The position numbers were made by a program, and so were the translations under genes. The notes under the pieces were generated by a model. It ran no database searches, was not told the origin of the DNA, and worked only from the letters and a program-made list of their open reading frames with translations. 64,000 bases of DNA from positions 3,545,001 to 3,609,000 of the forward strand of contig NZ_CP102384.1 in assembly GCF_024628865.1 (NCBI RefSeq). The letters run 5' to 3'. This document shows, in pieces, positions 54,153-60,873 of the stretch; the first letter of the stretch is position 1, and the number at the start of each line of letters is the position of its first letter. The DNA is from Sphingopyxis sp. DBS4 (lineage in GTDB: Bacteria > Pseudomonadota > Alphaproteobacteria > Sphingomonadales > Sphingomonadaceae).

Positions 54153-54812
54153 TTAGAACGGGCTGATGATCGAGAAGAAGCGTTGCAGCCAGCCCTGCTT
54201 GCTGGCGCGCGCGATCTCGCCCTTGCCGACGTAGCGGATGTGGGCGTTGGCGACGCGGGTCGACAGGATGCGATTGTCGGGGCCGATGTCGATCGCGCGA
54301 ACGATGCCCGAGATCTGGACGCGCTCGTCGCCGCGATTGAGCGTCAGCAATTTCTCGCCCTTCACCAGCATCGTGCCGTTCGGATAGACTTCGGCGATCG
54401 TCACGCTGACTTCGCCCGACAGCGCGTTCGACTGCGACGCGTCGCCCTTGCCCTTGAACTGCTGGCCGCCGCCCATCGCGACGTCGCTGGGATTGAACAG
54501 CGACAGCGGGCCGGTCGTCGGCGGGGTCAGACCGATATCGCCGTCGCGCTGCGTCGCCGCGGCATTGCTCTTGGTCGCGGCGGTGCGCTCGACGAGCTGG
54601 ATCGTGATGATGTCGCCGACCGCCCCCGCGCGCCCGCCAGAGGTCAGCGGCACATAGCCGCCCTGGAAGATCGCGCCGTTGGTCGGCGGCGCCGGCGGCG
54701 GCGGCGGCATCGTCACTGCGAAAGCATCGGGCGCGACCTTGTCCTTCGCGACGGCCGGAGCCGGCGCGAGGGCAAGCGCGATCAGCGCCAGCTTAAAGGG
54801 TCTGCGACGCAT
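54153..54812 (-). CDS. flgH: Flagellar L-ring protein FlgH, without lipobox
   Basis: A 219-residue L-ring protein. The family core is clear: VGDIITIQLVERTAA, then NGTMLVKGEKLLTLN and GIVRAIDIGPDN. The N-terminus has a signal sequence (residues about 6-22) but no cysteine: typical FlgH is a lipoprotein with an L-x-x-C box there. The start overlaps the end of flgG by 20 bases; no upstream start would add a lipobox in this frame. Confidence 0.9.
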   Translation of the reverse strand: MRRRPFKLALIALALAPAPAVAKDKVAPDAFAVTMPPPPPAPPTNGAIFQGGYVPLTSGGRAGAVGDIITIQLVERTAATKSNAAATQRDGDIGLTPPTTGPLSLFNPSDVAMGGGQQFKGKGDASQSNALSGEVSVTIAEVYPNGTMLVKGEKLLTLNRGDERVQISGIVRAIDIGPDNRILSTRVANAHIRYVGKGEIARASKQGWLQRFFSIISPF

Positions 54813-55578
54813 TTTTCATCATCTCGTCGGTGGCCGAGATCATCTTGGAATTGACCTCATAGGCGCGCTGCGTCTCGATCATGTCGACGAGTTCCTCGAC
54901 GACATTGACGTTCGACCCCTCGAGCATCCCACCACGCAAAGAACCGCGCCCTTCCTCGCCGGCGCCGCCGACCTGCGGCGCGCCCGAAGCGGGGGTCTCG
55001 ACGAGCAGATTGTTGCCGATCGCCTGCAGGCCCGCCGGGTTGGCGAAGCGCGCGAGCTCGATGCGGCCGAGTTCGGTGAGCGTGCCGTCGGGGCTGCTGG
55101 CCGACACGGTGCCGTCAGCGCCGATCGAGATGTTGGTCGCATCCTCGGCGATCTGGATCTGCGGCTGCACCGGCTTGCCGTCCGACGTCACGAGGACGCC
55201 TTCGGGCGAGCGGCCGAAATTGCCGGCGCGGGTATAGCCGATGCGCCCGTCGGGCATCTGGACCTGAAAATAGCCGGCACCGTCGATCGCGACGTCGAGG
55301 CCGTTGCCGGTCGTCGCGAAAGTGCCCTGCGTATCGATCCGCGCGGTGCCGCTGAGCGCGACGCCGGTGCCGAGGTTGAGCCCGGTCGCATAGCGATTCT
55401 CAGCCGTCGACTGCGCGCCCGGTGGAGTCATCATCTGATAGCTCAGCGTCTCGAAGCTCGCGCGGTCGCGCTTGAAGCCCGTGGTGTTGACGTTGGCGAG
55501 GTTGTTCGCGATCACCTGCATCCGGAAGCTCTGGGCATCCAGACCGGTCCGCGCGACGTGAAGGGCTCCGAAGCTCAT
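54793..55578 (-). CDS. flgG: Flagellar distal rod protein FlgG
   Basis: A 261-residue rod protein. N-terminal NLANVNTTGFKRDRA, middle DIQ-like GYFQVQMPDGRIGYTRAGNF, and C-terminal NVNVVEELVDMIETQRAYE define the family. Length is exactly that of FlgG elsewhere. Lies 12 bases after flgF. Confidence 0.96.
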   Translation of the reverse strand: MSFGALHVARTGLDAQSFRMQVIANNLANVNTTGFKRDRASFETLSYQMMTPPGAQSTAENRYATGLNLGTGVALSGTARIDTQGTFATTGNGLDVAIDGAGYFQVQMPDGRIGYTRAGNFGRSPEGVLVTSDGKPVQPQIQIAEDATNISIGADGTVSASSPDGTLTELGRIELARFANPAGLQAIGNNLLVETPASGAPQVGGAGEEGRGSLRGGMLEGSNVNVVEELVDMIETQRAYEVNSKMISATDEMMKNASQTL

Positions 55579-55590
55579 TTCAAATTCTCC

Positions 55591-56334
55591 TTATCGGGGC
55601 AGCTGCATCAGATTGGCCGTCGCGCTGTCCATGTCGCGCGCGTCGGTGATCATTTTCAATTGCGTGTCCCAGCTGCGGCTCGCCTCGATCATCTCGACGA
55701 GCGCCGTGGTGGCAGCGACGTTCGATCCCTCGATCGAGCGGGTGACGAGGCGCGCCTCAGGGTCGTCGGGCAGGATTCCGCCGCCCTTGACGCGGAACAG
55801 TCCGTCGATCCCCTTGGCGATCTCCGACCCCGCCGGGGTCGCGAGCCGCAGCCGGTCGACCTCCTGCGGGCTCTGCGGATCGCCGCCGGCCGGAACGACC
55901 CAGACGCGCCCTTCGGCGTCGATGCTGATCGAATCGGCAGGCGGGATCGTTACCGGGCCCTGGCTGCCCTGGACCGGGCTGCCGTCGCCGGTGGTCAGGA
56001 GGCCGCTCGACGACAATTGCAGGTCGCCGCGCCGCGTATAGGCCTCGCCGCCGTCCTTCGCTTGAACGACGAGCAGCGCGTCGCCCTGCACCGCGACGTC
56101 GAGGTCGCGGCCGGTTTCGACGACGGTACCCGCCTTCATGTCGGCGCCGAGCACCTCCTCCGATGCAACCGCGCGCGTGTCGAAACCGCTGCCCTGCAGC
56201 CAGAGCGTCTGGGCTTCGGCCATATCGGCGCGAAAGCCGGGCGTCTGCGCATTGGCGAGATTGTTCGCGATCGCCGTCTGCCGGGCCATGCTGCCCCGCA
56301 TCGCGGTGAGGCTGGTGTAGATGAGGCGGTCCAT
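55591..56334 (-). CDS. flgF: Flagellar rod protein FlgF
   Basis: A 247-residue rod protein, similar to FlgG in both termini (AIANNLANAQTPGFRAD at the start, SNVAATTALVEMIEASRSWD near the end). It forms part of the proximal rod. Follows flgE on the same strand with a 34-base gap. Confidence 0.93.
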   Translation of the reverse strand: MDRLIYTSLTAMRGSMARQTAIANNLANAQTPGFRADMAEAQTLWLQGSGFDTRAVASEEVLGADMKAGTVVETGRDLDVAVQGDALLVVQAKDGGEAYTRRGDLQLSSSGLLTTGDGSPVQGSQGPVTIPPADSISIDAEGRVWVVPAGGDPQSPQEVDRLRLATPAGSEIAKGIDGLFRVKGGGILPDDPEARLVTRSIEGSNVAATTALVEMIEASRSWDTQLKMITDARDMDSATANLMQLPR

Positions 56335-56368
56335 CTGGAAACTCCCGGCAGGCGGCTAATCGCGCGTC

Positions 56369-57199
56369 TTAGGTGCGCATGTTGATGATCGTCTGGGTCA
56401 GCGTCGACGCGCCCTCGATCGCCTTGGCATTGGCCTGGAAATTGCGCTGGGCGCCGATCAGCATCACCAATTCCTCGGTGATATCGACGTTCGAGCGTTC
56501 GAGCGTGCCCGAGCGGATCGTGCCCATCGGGCCGTTGGTCGCGGCGTCGATCGTCGGGTCGCCGCTTTCGCCGGTCGACTGCCAGTGCGCGTCGCCGATC
56601 GGGCGCAGCCCCTCCATCGCGGGGAAGGTTGCCATCGCGACCTTGCCGAGCACCTGATCTTCGCCATTCGCGTAGGTCGCGGTGACGAGGCCGTCGAGAT
56701 CGACCGACACGTTGATCAGCGACGCCGTCGGATCGCCCGGCGCGCCGTCGGGAAGCACGAAGTCCGACATGCCGCCGAGCGTGCGATCGGTGACGTTGCC
56801 GTTGGCGTCGACGGGCAGGAGCTGGAGCTTCTGCCCCGTCGAGTCGACGACGGTGCCGTCGGGCAGCGGCGAAAAGGCGCCGTTGCGGGTATAGGTGACC
56901 TGGTTGCGCGGCGGCTCGCCCTTGACGACGAACAGCCCCTCGCCGACGATCGCGAGGTCGAGCGTCTTTTCGCTCGTCTCATACGACCCTTGCGTGAACT
57001 GCTGACTGATGCCGATCAGGCGCTGGCCCTGGCCCGCGACGGTCTTCGTCGACTGCGTCGGCGACGAAGCGAAGATGTCGCCGAAGCTCGCCTTGCTGCG
57101 CTTGAAACCGATCGAATTGGCGTTGGCGATATTGTTCGAGATGACCGACATGTCGGTCTGGGCGCCCTTGAGGCCCGAAAGAGACGTATAAAACGACAT
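56369..57199 (-). CDS. flgE: Flagellar hook protein FlgE, short form
   Basis: A 276-residue hook protein. The N-terminus (MSFYTSLSGLKGAQTDMS) and the C-terminus (NVDITEELVMLIGAQRNFQ) are typical of FlgE, but the protein is far shorter than the roughly 400 residues of enterobacterial FlgE, so most of the outer D2 domain must be missing. AAGGA lies seven bases before the ATG; a longer frame to 57361 is arginine-rich noise. It follows flgD immediately. Confidence 0.9.
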   Translation of the reverse strand: MSFYTSLSGLKGAQTDMSVISNNIANANSIGFKRSKASFGDIFASSPTQSTKTVAGQGQRLIGISQQFTQGSYETSEKTLDLAIVGEGLFVVKGEPPRNQVTYTRNGAFSPLPDGTVVDSTGQKLQLLPVDANGNVTDRTLGGMSDFVLPDGAPGDPTASLINVSVDLDGLVTATYANGEDQVLGKVAMATFPAMEGLRPIGDAHWQSTGESGDPTIDAATNGPMGTIRSGTLERSNVDITEELVMLIGAQRNFQANAKAIEGASTLTQTIINMRT

Positions 57200-57203
57200 G
57201 AGA

Positions 57204-57512
57204 TTATCCTTCCTGGGTGGTGATGGGGGTAGCCGCCGGAGTGGCGGCCTTGATGTCCTGGAGCAGCGCGGTCTGCGCGGTGAGCTGCTCCGAAATCTTC
57301 TGAAGCGTGCTGTTGGTCTCGCTGACCCCGGCAAGGCTCGAAAATTGCGCCATCTGCGCAACCATCTGCTGGTTATCGACCGGGTTGAACGGATCCTGCT
57401 GCGACAGCTGCGCGGTCATCAGACGCAGAAAATCGGTCTGATCGAGTTGCTGACCCTTGAGCGTTGTCGGCGAATAGGAGGAGTATTGCGAAGCGATGGA
57501 ATCGACGGCCAT
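57204..57512 (-). CDS. flgD: Hook-cap protein FlgD, N-terminal domain only
   Basis: A 102-residue protein with the conserved FlgD block TDFLRLMTAQLSQQDPFNPV and MVAQMAQFSSLAGV. FlgD of E. coli has over 200 residues; the C-terminal Tudor/fibronectin-like domain is absent and a stop follows cleanly. It is the scaffold for hook growth. Placed between flgC and flgE as usual. Confidence 0.9.
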   Translation of the reverse strand: MAVDSIASQYSSYSPTTLKGQQLDQTDFLRLMTAQLSQQDPFNPVDNQQMVAQMAQFSSLAGVSETNSTLQKISEQLTAQTALLQDIKAATPAATPITTQEG

Positions 57513-57514
57513 GA

Positions 57515-57919
57515 TTATTGTCCCAACCGCAGCGTTTCGTTGATCAGGCCCTTTGCGGTCTCGAGAACCTGAACATTATTCTGATACTGGCGAGCGGTCT
57601 CGACCATCTCGACCAGTTCGGCGGCGCTATCGACCGCGGCCTCCCACACATTGCCGTCCTTGTCGGCGAGCGGGTTCGACGGGTCGTGACGTTTGGTCGG
57701 CGCCATCTTGCTCGACGTGACCTGGTCGACCTGGACCGTCGCGCGGCCATGGTCGTCCATCACGGTGCGGAAGACGGGCTTCAGCGAGCGGAACGCTTCC
57801 TTCTCGCTGCCCGCGACGGTTCCCGCGTTAGCGAGGTTCGACGCGGTGGTGTTGAGCCGCACGAGCTGCGCCGACATGGCGCGGCCGCTGATATCGAAGA
57901 CCGAGAAATTGCTCGCCAT
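57515..57919 (-). CDS. flgC: Flagellar proximal rod protein FlgC
   Basis: A 134-residue rod protein with TTASNLANAGTVAGSEKEAF near the N-terminus and VEMVETARQYQNNVQVLETAKGL at the end. The ribosome-binding site GGGAG fits the ATG at 57919 better than an ATG two codons upstream, which would overlap flgB by four bases. Confidence 0.94.
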   Translation of the reverse strand: MASNFSVFDISGRAMSAQLVRLNTTASNLANAGTVAGSEKEAFRSLKPVFRTVMDDHGRATVQVDQVTSSKMAPTKRHDPSNPLADKDGNVWEAAVDSAAELVEMVETARQYQNNVQVLETAKGLINETLRLGQ

Positions 57920-57921
57920 CG

Positions 57922-58272
57922 TCATTCTCCCTTGATCGCGCGCGTCAGCGTACCGATGCGGCCCTGGAGGAAGGAAAGGCTCGAACGATAGGCGAGCGCA
58001 TTTTCGGCGAAGGCGGTCTGCTCGGTCGCCATTTCGACGGTGTTGCCGTCGAGCGAAGGCTGCACCGGAACGCGGTACGCCATCGCCCCCTCGATCGCGG
58101 TGCCGGTCGAGGCCCCCTGCTGCGCAAGGTCGAGCGCCTTGGAAAAATCGAGGTCGCGCGCCTTGTAACCCGGCGTCGCGGCGTTGGCGATGTTCGAGGC
58201 GAGCATCATCATGCGCTGGCTGCGCAGCTGAAGCGCCGCCGCATGCACGCCAAAGAGCTTCTCGGATGCCAT
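57922..58272 (-). CDS. flgB: Flagellar proximal rod protein FlgB
   Basis: A 116-residue rod protein; the motif [20 protein letters not shown] is diagnostic and the C-terminal helix ([18 protein letters not shown]) is typical. First gene of the flgB-flgL operon, which spans nearly 8 kb. A sigma-54 promoter lies about 100 bases upstream. Confidence 0.94.
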   Translation of the reverse strand: MASEKLFGVHAAALQLRSQRMMMLASNIANAATPGYKARDLDFSKALDLAQQGASTGTAIEGAMAYRVPVQPSLDGNTVEMATEQTAFAENALAYRSSLSFLQGRIGTLTRAIKGE

Positions 58273-58372
58273 CTACACGTTCCTTCATCTGTCGCCTGGC
58301 CGGCGACGGGGCTTTCGCCGGGGTCCGAACCGGCTTGCGGCCCGGACGCGCGGAAAAACACCAAGGCATAAT

Positions 58373-58387
58373 GCAATGGGCGTGCCA
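58373..58387 (-). promoter_or_regulatory. Sigma-54 promoter of the flgB operon
   Basis: On the minus strand TGGCACGCCCATTGC, a full -24/-12 match. It faces the flgA promoter across 130 bases, so the two operons share one control region. Confidence 0.88.
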
Positions 58388-58519
58388 AAATCATTTTATC
58401 GATACTTTTCAATTCGATGGAATCATCCGTTCGCCCGAACGGCGGATGGGCGCCGCGGTCTCGTCAAAAGATTGACGGCGGCCGCCACCGCCCCGCGATA
58501 ATCCGCGTCAAAGCGCGAC

Positions 58520-58534
58520 TGGCACGCATCGTGC
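58520..58534 (+). promoter_or_regulatory. Sigma-54 promoter of flgA
   Basis: TGGCACGCATCGTGC: the -24 element is perfect and the -12 GC is kept, with G instead of T at its first base. It lies 42 bases before the preferred flgA start. Confidence 0.72.
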
Positions 58535-58576
58535 AATTCAATCGGGCAAATCGCTGGACCAACCATGGAGTCCGTC

Positions 58577-59092
58577 ATGACCCGCAAGATTGCTTCTTTT
58601 CTGACCGCAGCCTTCGCCGCCACTCTGGCCGTCGCCCCGTCCGCGGGCGCAGAGCAGGCGACCGAGGATTGGCAGACGATCGACATGCTGACACAGGCGG
58701 TGGCGAATGCGATGGGGCGCACCGCGACCCCGATCGACCGCCGCATCAAGCTCGCACGCTGCCCCGAACAGGCGTCGGTGGCGGCGGTCGATGCCCAAAC
58801 GCTCGCGGTCCGATGCGCTTCGCTCGGTTGGCGCCTGCGCGTCGCGATGAGCAGCCCCGCGGGCGCCGCCCCGGTCGCCGCGAGCTATGCCGCGCCCCCA
58901 TCGGCGCCGGTGATCCGCCGCGGCGACGCGGTTCGCGTTTCGATCGATACCGAGAATTTTTCGGTCAGCTATTCGGCGACCGCCGCCGAGGATGGGCGCG
59001 TCGGCGAAACGATCGCGCTGCGCGGCAACGGTCCCAAGGCGATGATCAGCGCCGTCGTCACCGGCCCCGGCCGCGCGCGGATGATGGATTGA
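58577..59092 (+). CDS. flgA: Flagellar P-ring assembly chaperone FlgA
   Basis: A 171-residue periplasmic protein. A signal peptide (residues about 1-26, ending SAGAEQ) precedes a region with paired cysteines and a C-terminal SAF-type domain (VIRRGDAVRVSIDTENFSVS, then GRVGETIALRG) as in FlgA. It is rather short for FlgA. GGAG stands six bases before the ATG at 58577, so I prefer it to the ATG four codons upstream. Confidence 0.82.
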   Translation: MTRKIASFLTAAFAATLAVAPSAGAEQATEDWQTIDMLTQAVANAMGRTATPIDRRIKLARCPEQASVAAVDAQTLAVRCASLGWRLRVAMSSPAGAAPVAASYAAPPSAPVIRRGDAVRVSIDTENFSVSYSATAAEDGRVGETIALRGNGPKAMISAVVTGPGRARMMD

Positions 59093-59111
59093 GGATAATA
59101 GCTCGTGCCCC

Positions 59112-59189
59112 CGTCATCCCGGCGAAGGCCGGGATCTCGCCGGTGCGTTGTGGCGAGAGAGCGGGATCCCGGCCTTCGCCGGGATGACA
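59112..59189. repeat. REP-like inverted pair (CCCGGCGAAGGCCGGG core)
   Basis: Third copy of the family found at 9855-9913 and 47255-47332, here between flgA and the flgM promoter, starting 19 bases after the flgA stop. Confidence 0.82.
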
Positions 59190-59278
59190 GGAAACATACG
59201 ACAAGCCCCACTGGCCCGGCGAGCGTCGATTTTCCGACGCCGCCGGGTTTCTTTTTTCATTTTTCCGGTAACCAGCCC

Positions 59279-59305
59279 TTAATGTCTCGACGCGCCGTCC
59301 GTTAA
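59279..59305 (+). promoter_or_regulatory. Sigma-28 promoter of flgM
   Basis: TTAA-N15-TCCGTTAA, one base off the -10 box shared by fliD and motA, 48 bases before flgM. Confidence 0.65.
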
Positions 59306-59353
59306 ACCCCTTGAACCGCTTTCGCCAATGCGCGGACAGCCAAGGAGGCCATC

Positions 59354-59659
59354 ATGTCGGGTGACAGCAAGATCGGGATCGTCGGCGGCGTCGGCCGCAT
59401 CGTGCCCGTGCGCAAGCTCGCGGCGAGTCTGGCCTCCACCGCCGCGTCAGGCGCCGCTGCGCCGCGCGCCGCGCCATCCGGCGCGATGCCCGCCGCCGGC
59501 CTGATCCGCCTCGCCGGCGAACTCGCGGCCCAGCCGGCCCCCGTCGACACCGCGCGGGTCGCCGCGCTGCGCGGCGCGATCGCCGAAGGCCTTTATGTCG
59601 CCGATCCGGCGAAGATCGCCGGGGCGATGATCGATCGTCTCGGCGGAAGCGCCGACTGA
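59354..59659 (+). CDS. flgM: Anti-sigma-28 factor FlgM
   Basis: A 101-residue protein with a flexible alanine/proline-rich N-terminal half and a helical C-terminal half (residues about 60-98: VAALRGAIAEGLYVADPAKIA), the region where FlgM binds sigma-28. An AAGGAGG site sits directly upstream. FlgM holds FliA inactive until hook completion, then is exported. Identity is supported by its promoter type and place next to flgA; sequence likeness is modest. Confidence 0.75.
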   Translation: MSGDSKIGIVGGVGRIVPVRKLAASLASTAASGAAAPRAAPSGAMPAAGLIRLAGELAAQPAPVDTARVAALRGAIAEGLYVADPAKIAGAMIDRLGGSAD

Positions 59660-59964
59660 TGCAGGCGCGGATGGACGATATCCAGGCCAAGCTGAACCTG
59701 CTCATCGGCGCACTCGACGGGCAGGATGCCGGCGCGATCATCGCCGCGACCGAGGAGCTTGCCACTGCGGTGATCCTGTTTCGCGGCGCCCCCATTCCGG
59801 CGGGCAGCGAAGCCCGGGCGCAGACGCTGATCACCGCGAGGCTCGCGCAGCTCGAAGCCGCCGCGATCCGCGTCAACATCCTCAAGGACTGGACGCGTCA
59901 GAGGATTGACATGAACCATGCGATCCGCGGGACGCAGCACCGAGGACTCGCCTTAAACTATTGA
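59659..59964 (+). CDS. FlgN-like hypothetical protein
   Basis: A 101-residue, largely helical protein that shares one base with the flgM stop. FlgN, the chaperone for FlgK and FlgL, is usually encoded right after flgM, so this is the natural candidate. The sequence is shorter than FlgN and shows no diagnostic motif by eye, so this is position-based inference only. A second ATG at 59671 is also possible. Confidence 0.5.
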   Translation: MQARMDDIQAKLNLLIGALDGQDAGAIIAATEELATAVILFRGAPIPAGSEARAQTLITARLAQLEAAAIRVNILKDWTRQRIDMNHAIRGTQHRGLALNY

Positions 59965-59996
59965 TAAACCATATGTTCTGGTGATCTTCCGGAAAA

Positions 59997-60011
59997 TGGC
60001 ACGATGATTGC
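59997..60011 (+). promoter_or_regulatory. Sigma-54 promoter of the transglycosylase-flhA-fliA operon
   Basis: TGGCACGATGATTGC, a full -24/-12 match, 31 bases before the start at 60043. It shows that fliA itself is probably under sigma-54 control. Confidence 0.85.
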
Positions 60012-60042
60012 GTTTGGTTTGCCGAACAAGCGGAACCAAAGC

Positions 60043-60873
60043 ATGAATTCGATCAACCCCTATGCGACACCGGCGCCCGGCGCCGTCCCCGTCCTGGATG
60101 CGGTCCAGAATGCGTCGTCGCGCACCGGCGTCGACTTCGACTATCTGGTCGATGTCGCACGGGTCGAAAGCCGCTTCGATCCGACCGCGAAAGCGCCGAC
60201 CTCGTCGGCACGCGGGCTTTACCAATTCACCAAGCAGACCTGGCTCGCAACCTTGCGGCGCCATGGCGCGAGCCACGGGCTCGGCTGGGCGGCCAATGCG
60301 ATCGGTCAGGATGCGTCGGGGCGTTTCAGCGTCGCCGATCCCGCGCTTCGCAACCAGATTCTCGGCCTGCGCGACGATCCGGTCGCGTCGTCGAACATGG
60401 CCGCGGCGCTGACCTCCGACAATCAGGATTATATCGAAAGCCGCATCGGCCGCGCCGCCGAGCCGGTCGACCTCTATCTCGCCCATTTTCTCGGTTCGGC
60501 GGGCGCCGCGCGCTTTCTGACCGCCTGGGCCGCCAATCCCGATCAGGCGGGCGCGACGATGATGCCCGACGCGGCCGCGGCCAACCGGTCGGTCTTTTAC
60601 GCCGCCGACGGCAGCATGCGCAGCCTCGGCGAGATTCGCGAGCGCTTCCGCGCCAAGCTCGACGAAGGCGGCGGCGCGCCGGGCGCGATGCCCGGCGTCG
60701 CGCCGCCCGTCCCCGGCTGGCGCATCCAGATGGCGAGCGCAAGCGGCGCGAACGGCGGCGGACGGCCGCCGCTGCCGATGATGGATATCCAGCCCATGCC
60801 CAAGACCCTGTCGATGGATTTCGCCGCGAGCGCCTATCGCCGCCTCGCCTCCTTGTCGGGAGGCAGCGCATGA
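60043..60873 (+). CDS. Lytic transglycosylase (SLT domain), probable flagellar muramidase
   Basis: A 276-residue protein with an SLT-type lysozyme-like domain in its first half: catalytic glutamate E42 in DVARVESRFDP, then SARGLYQFTKQTW and, later, AHFLGSAGAARFL. No signal peptide is evident, so export through the flagellar apparatus is likely. It probably supplies the peptidoglycan-cutting half missing from the short FlgJ at 52722. The ATG at 60043 was chosen because an earlier one overlaps the sigma-54 promoter. Confidence 0.85.
   Translation: MNSINPYATPAPGAVPVLDAVQNASSRTGVDFDYLVDVARVESRFDPTAKAPTSSARGLYQFTKQTWLATLRRHGASHGLGWAANAIGQDASGRFSVADPALRNQILGLRDDPVASSNMAAALTSDNQDYIESRIGRAAEPVDLYLAHFLGSAGAARFLTAWAANPDQAGATMMPDAAAANRSVFYAADGSMRSLGEIRERFRAKLDEGGGAPGAMPGVAPPVPGWRIQMASASGANGGGRPPLPMMDIQPMPKTLSMDFAASAYRRLASLSGGSA

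Noticed and set aside
60004..60042. Upstream ATG at 60004 as start of the transglycosylase
   Set aside because: It lies inside the sigma-54 promoter (59997-60011), so it cannot be in the transcript.
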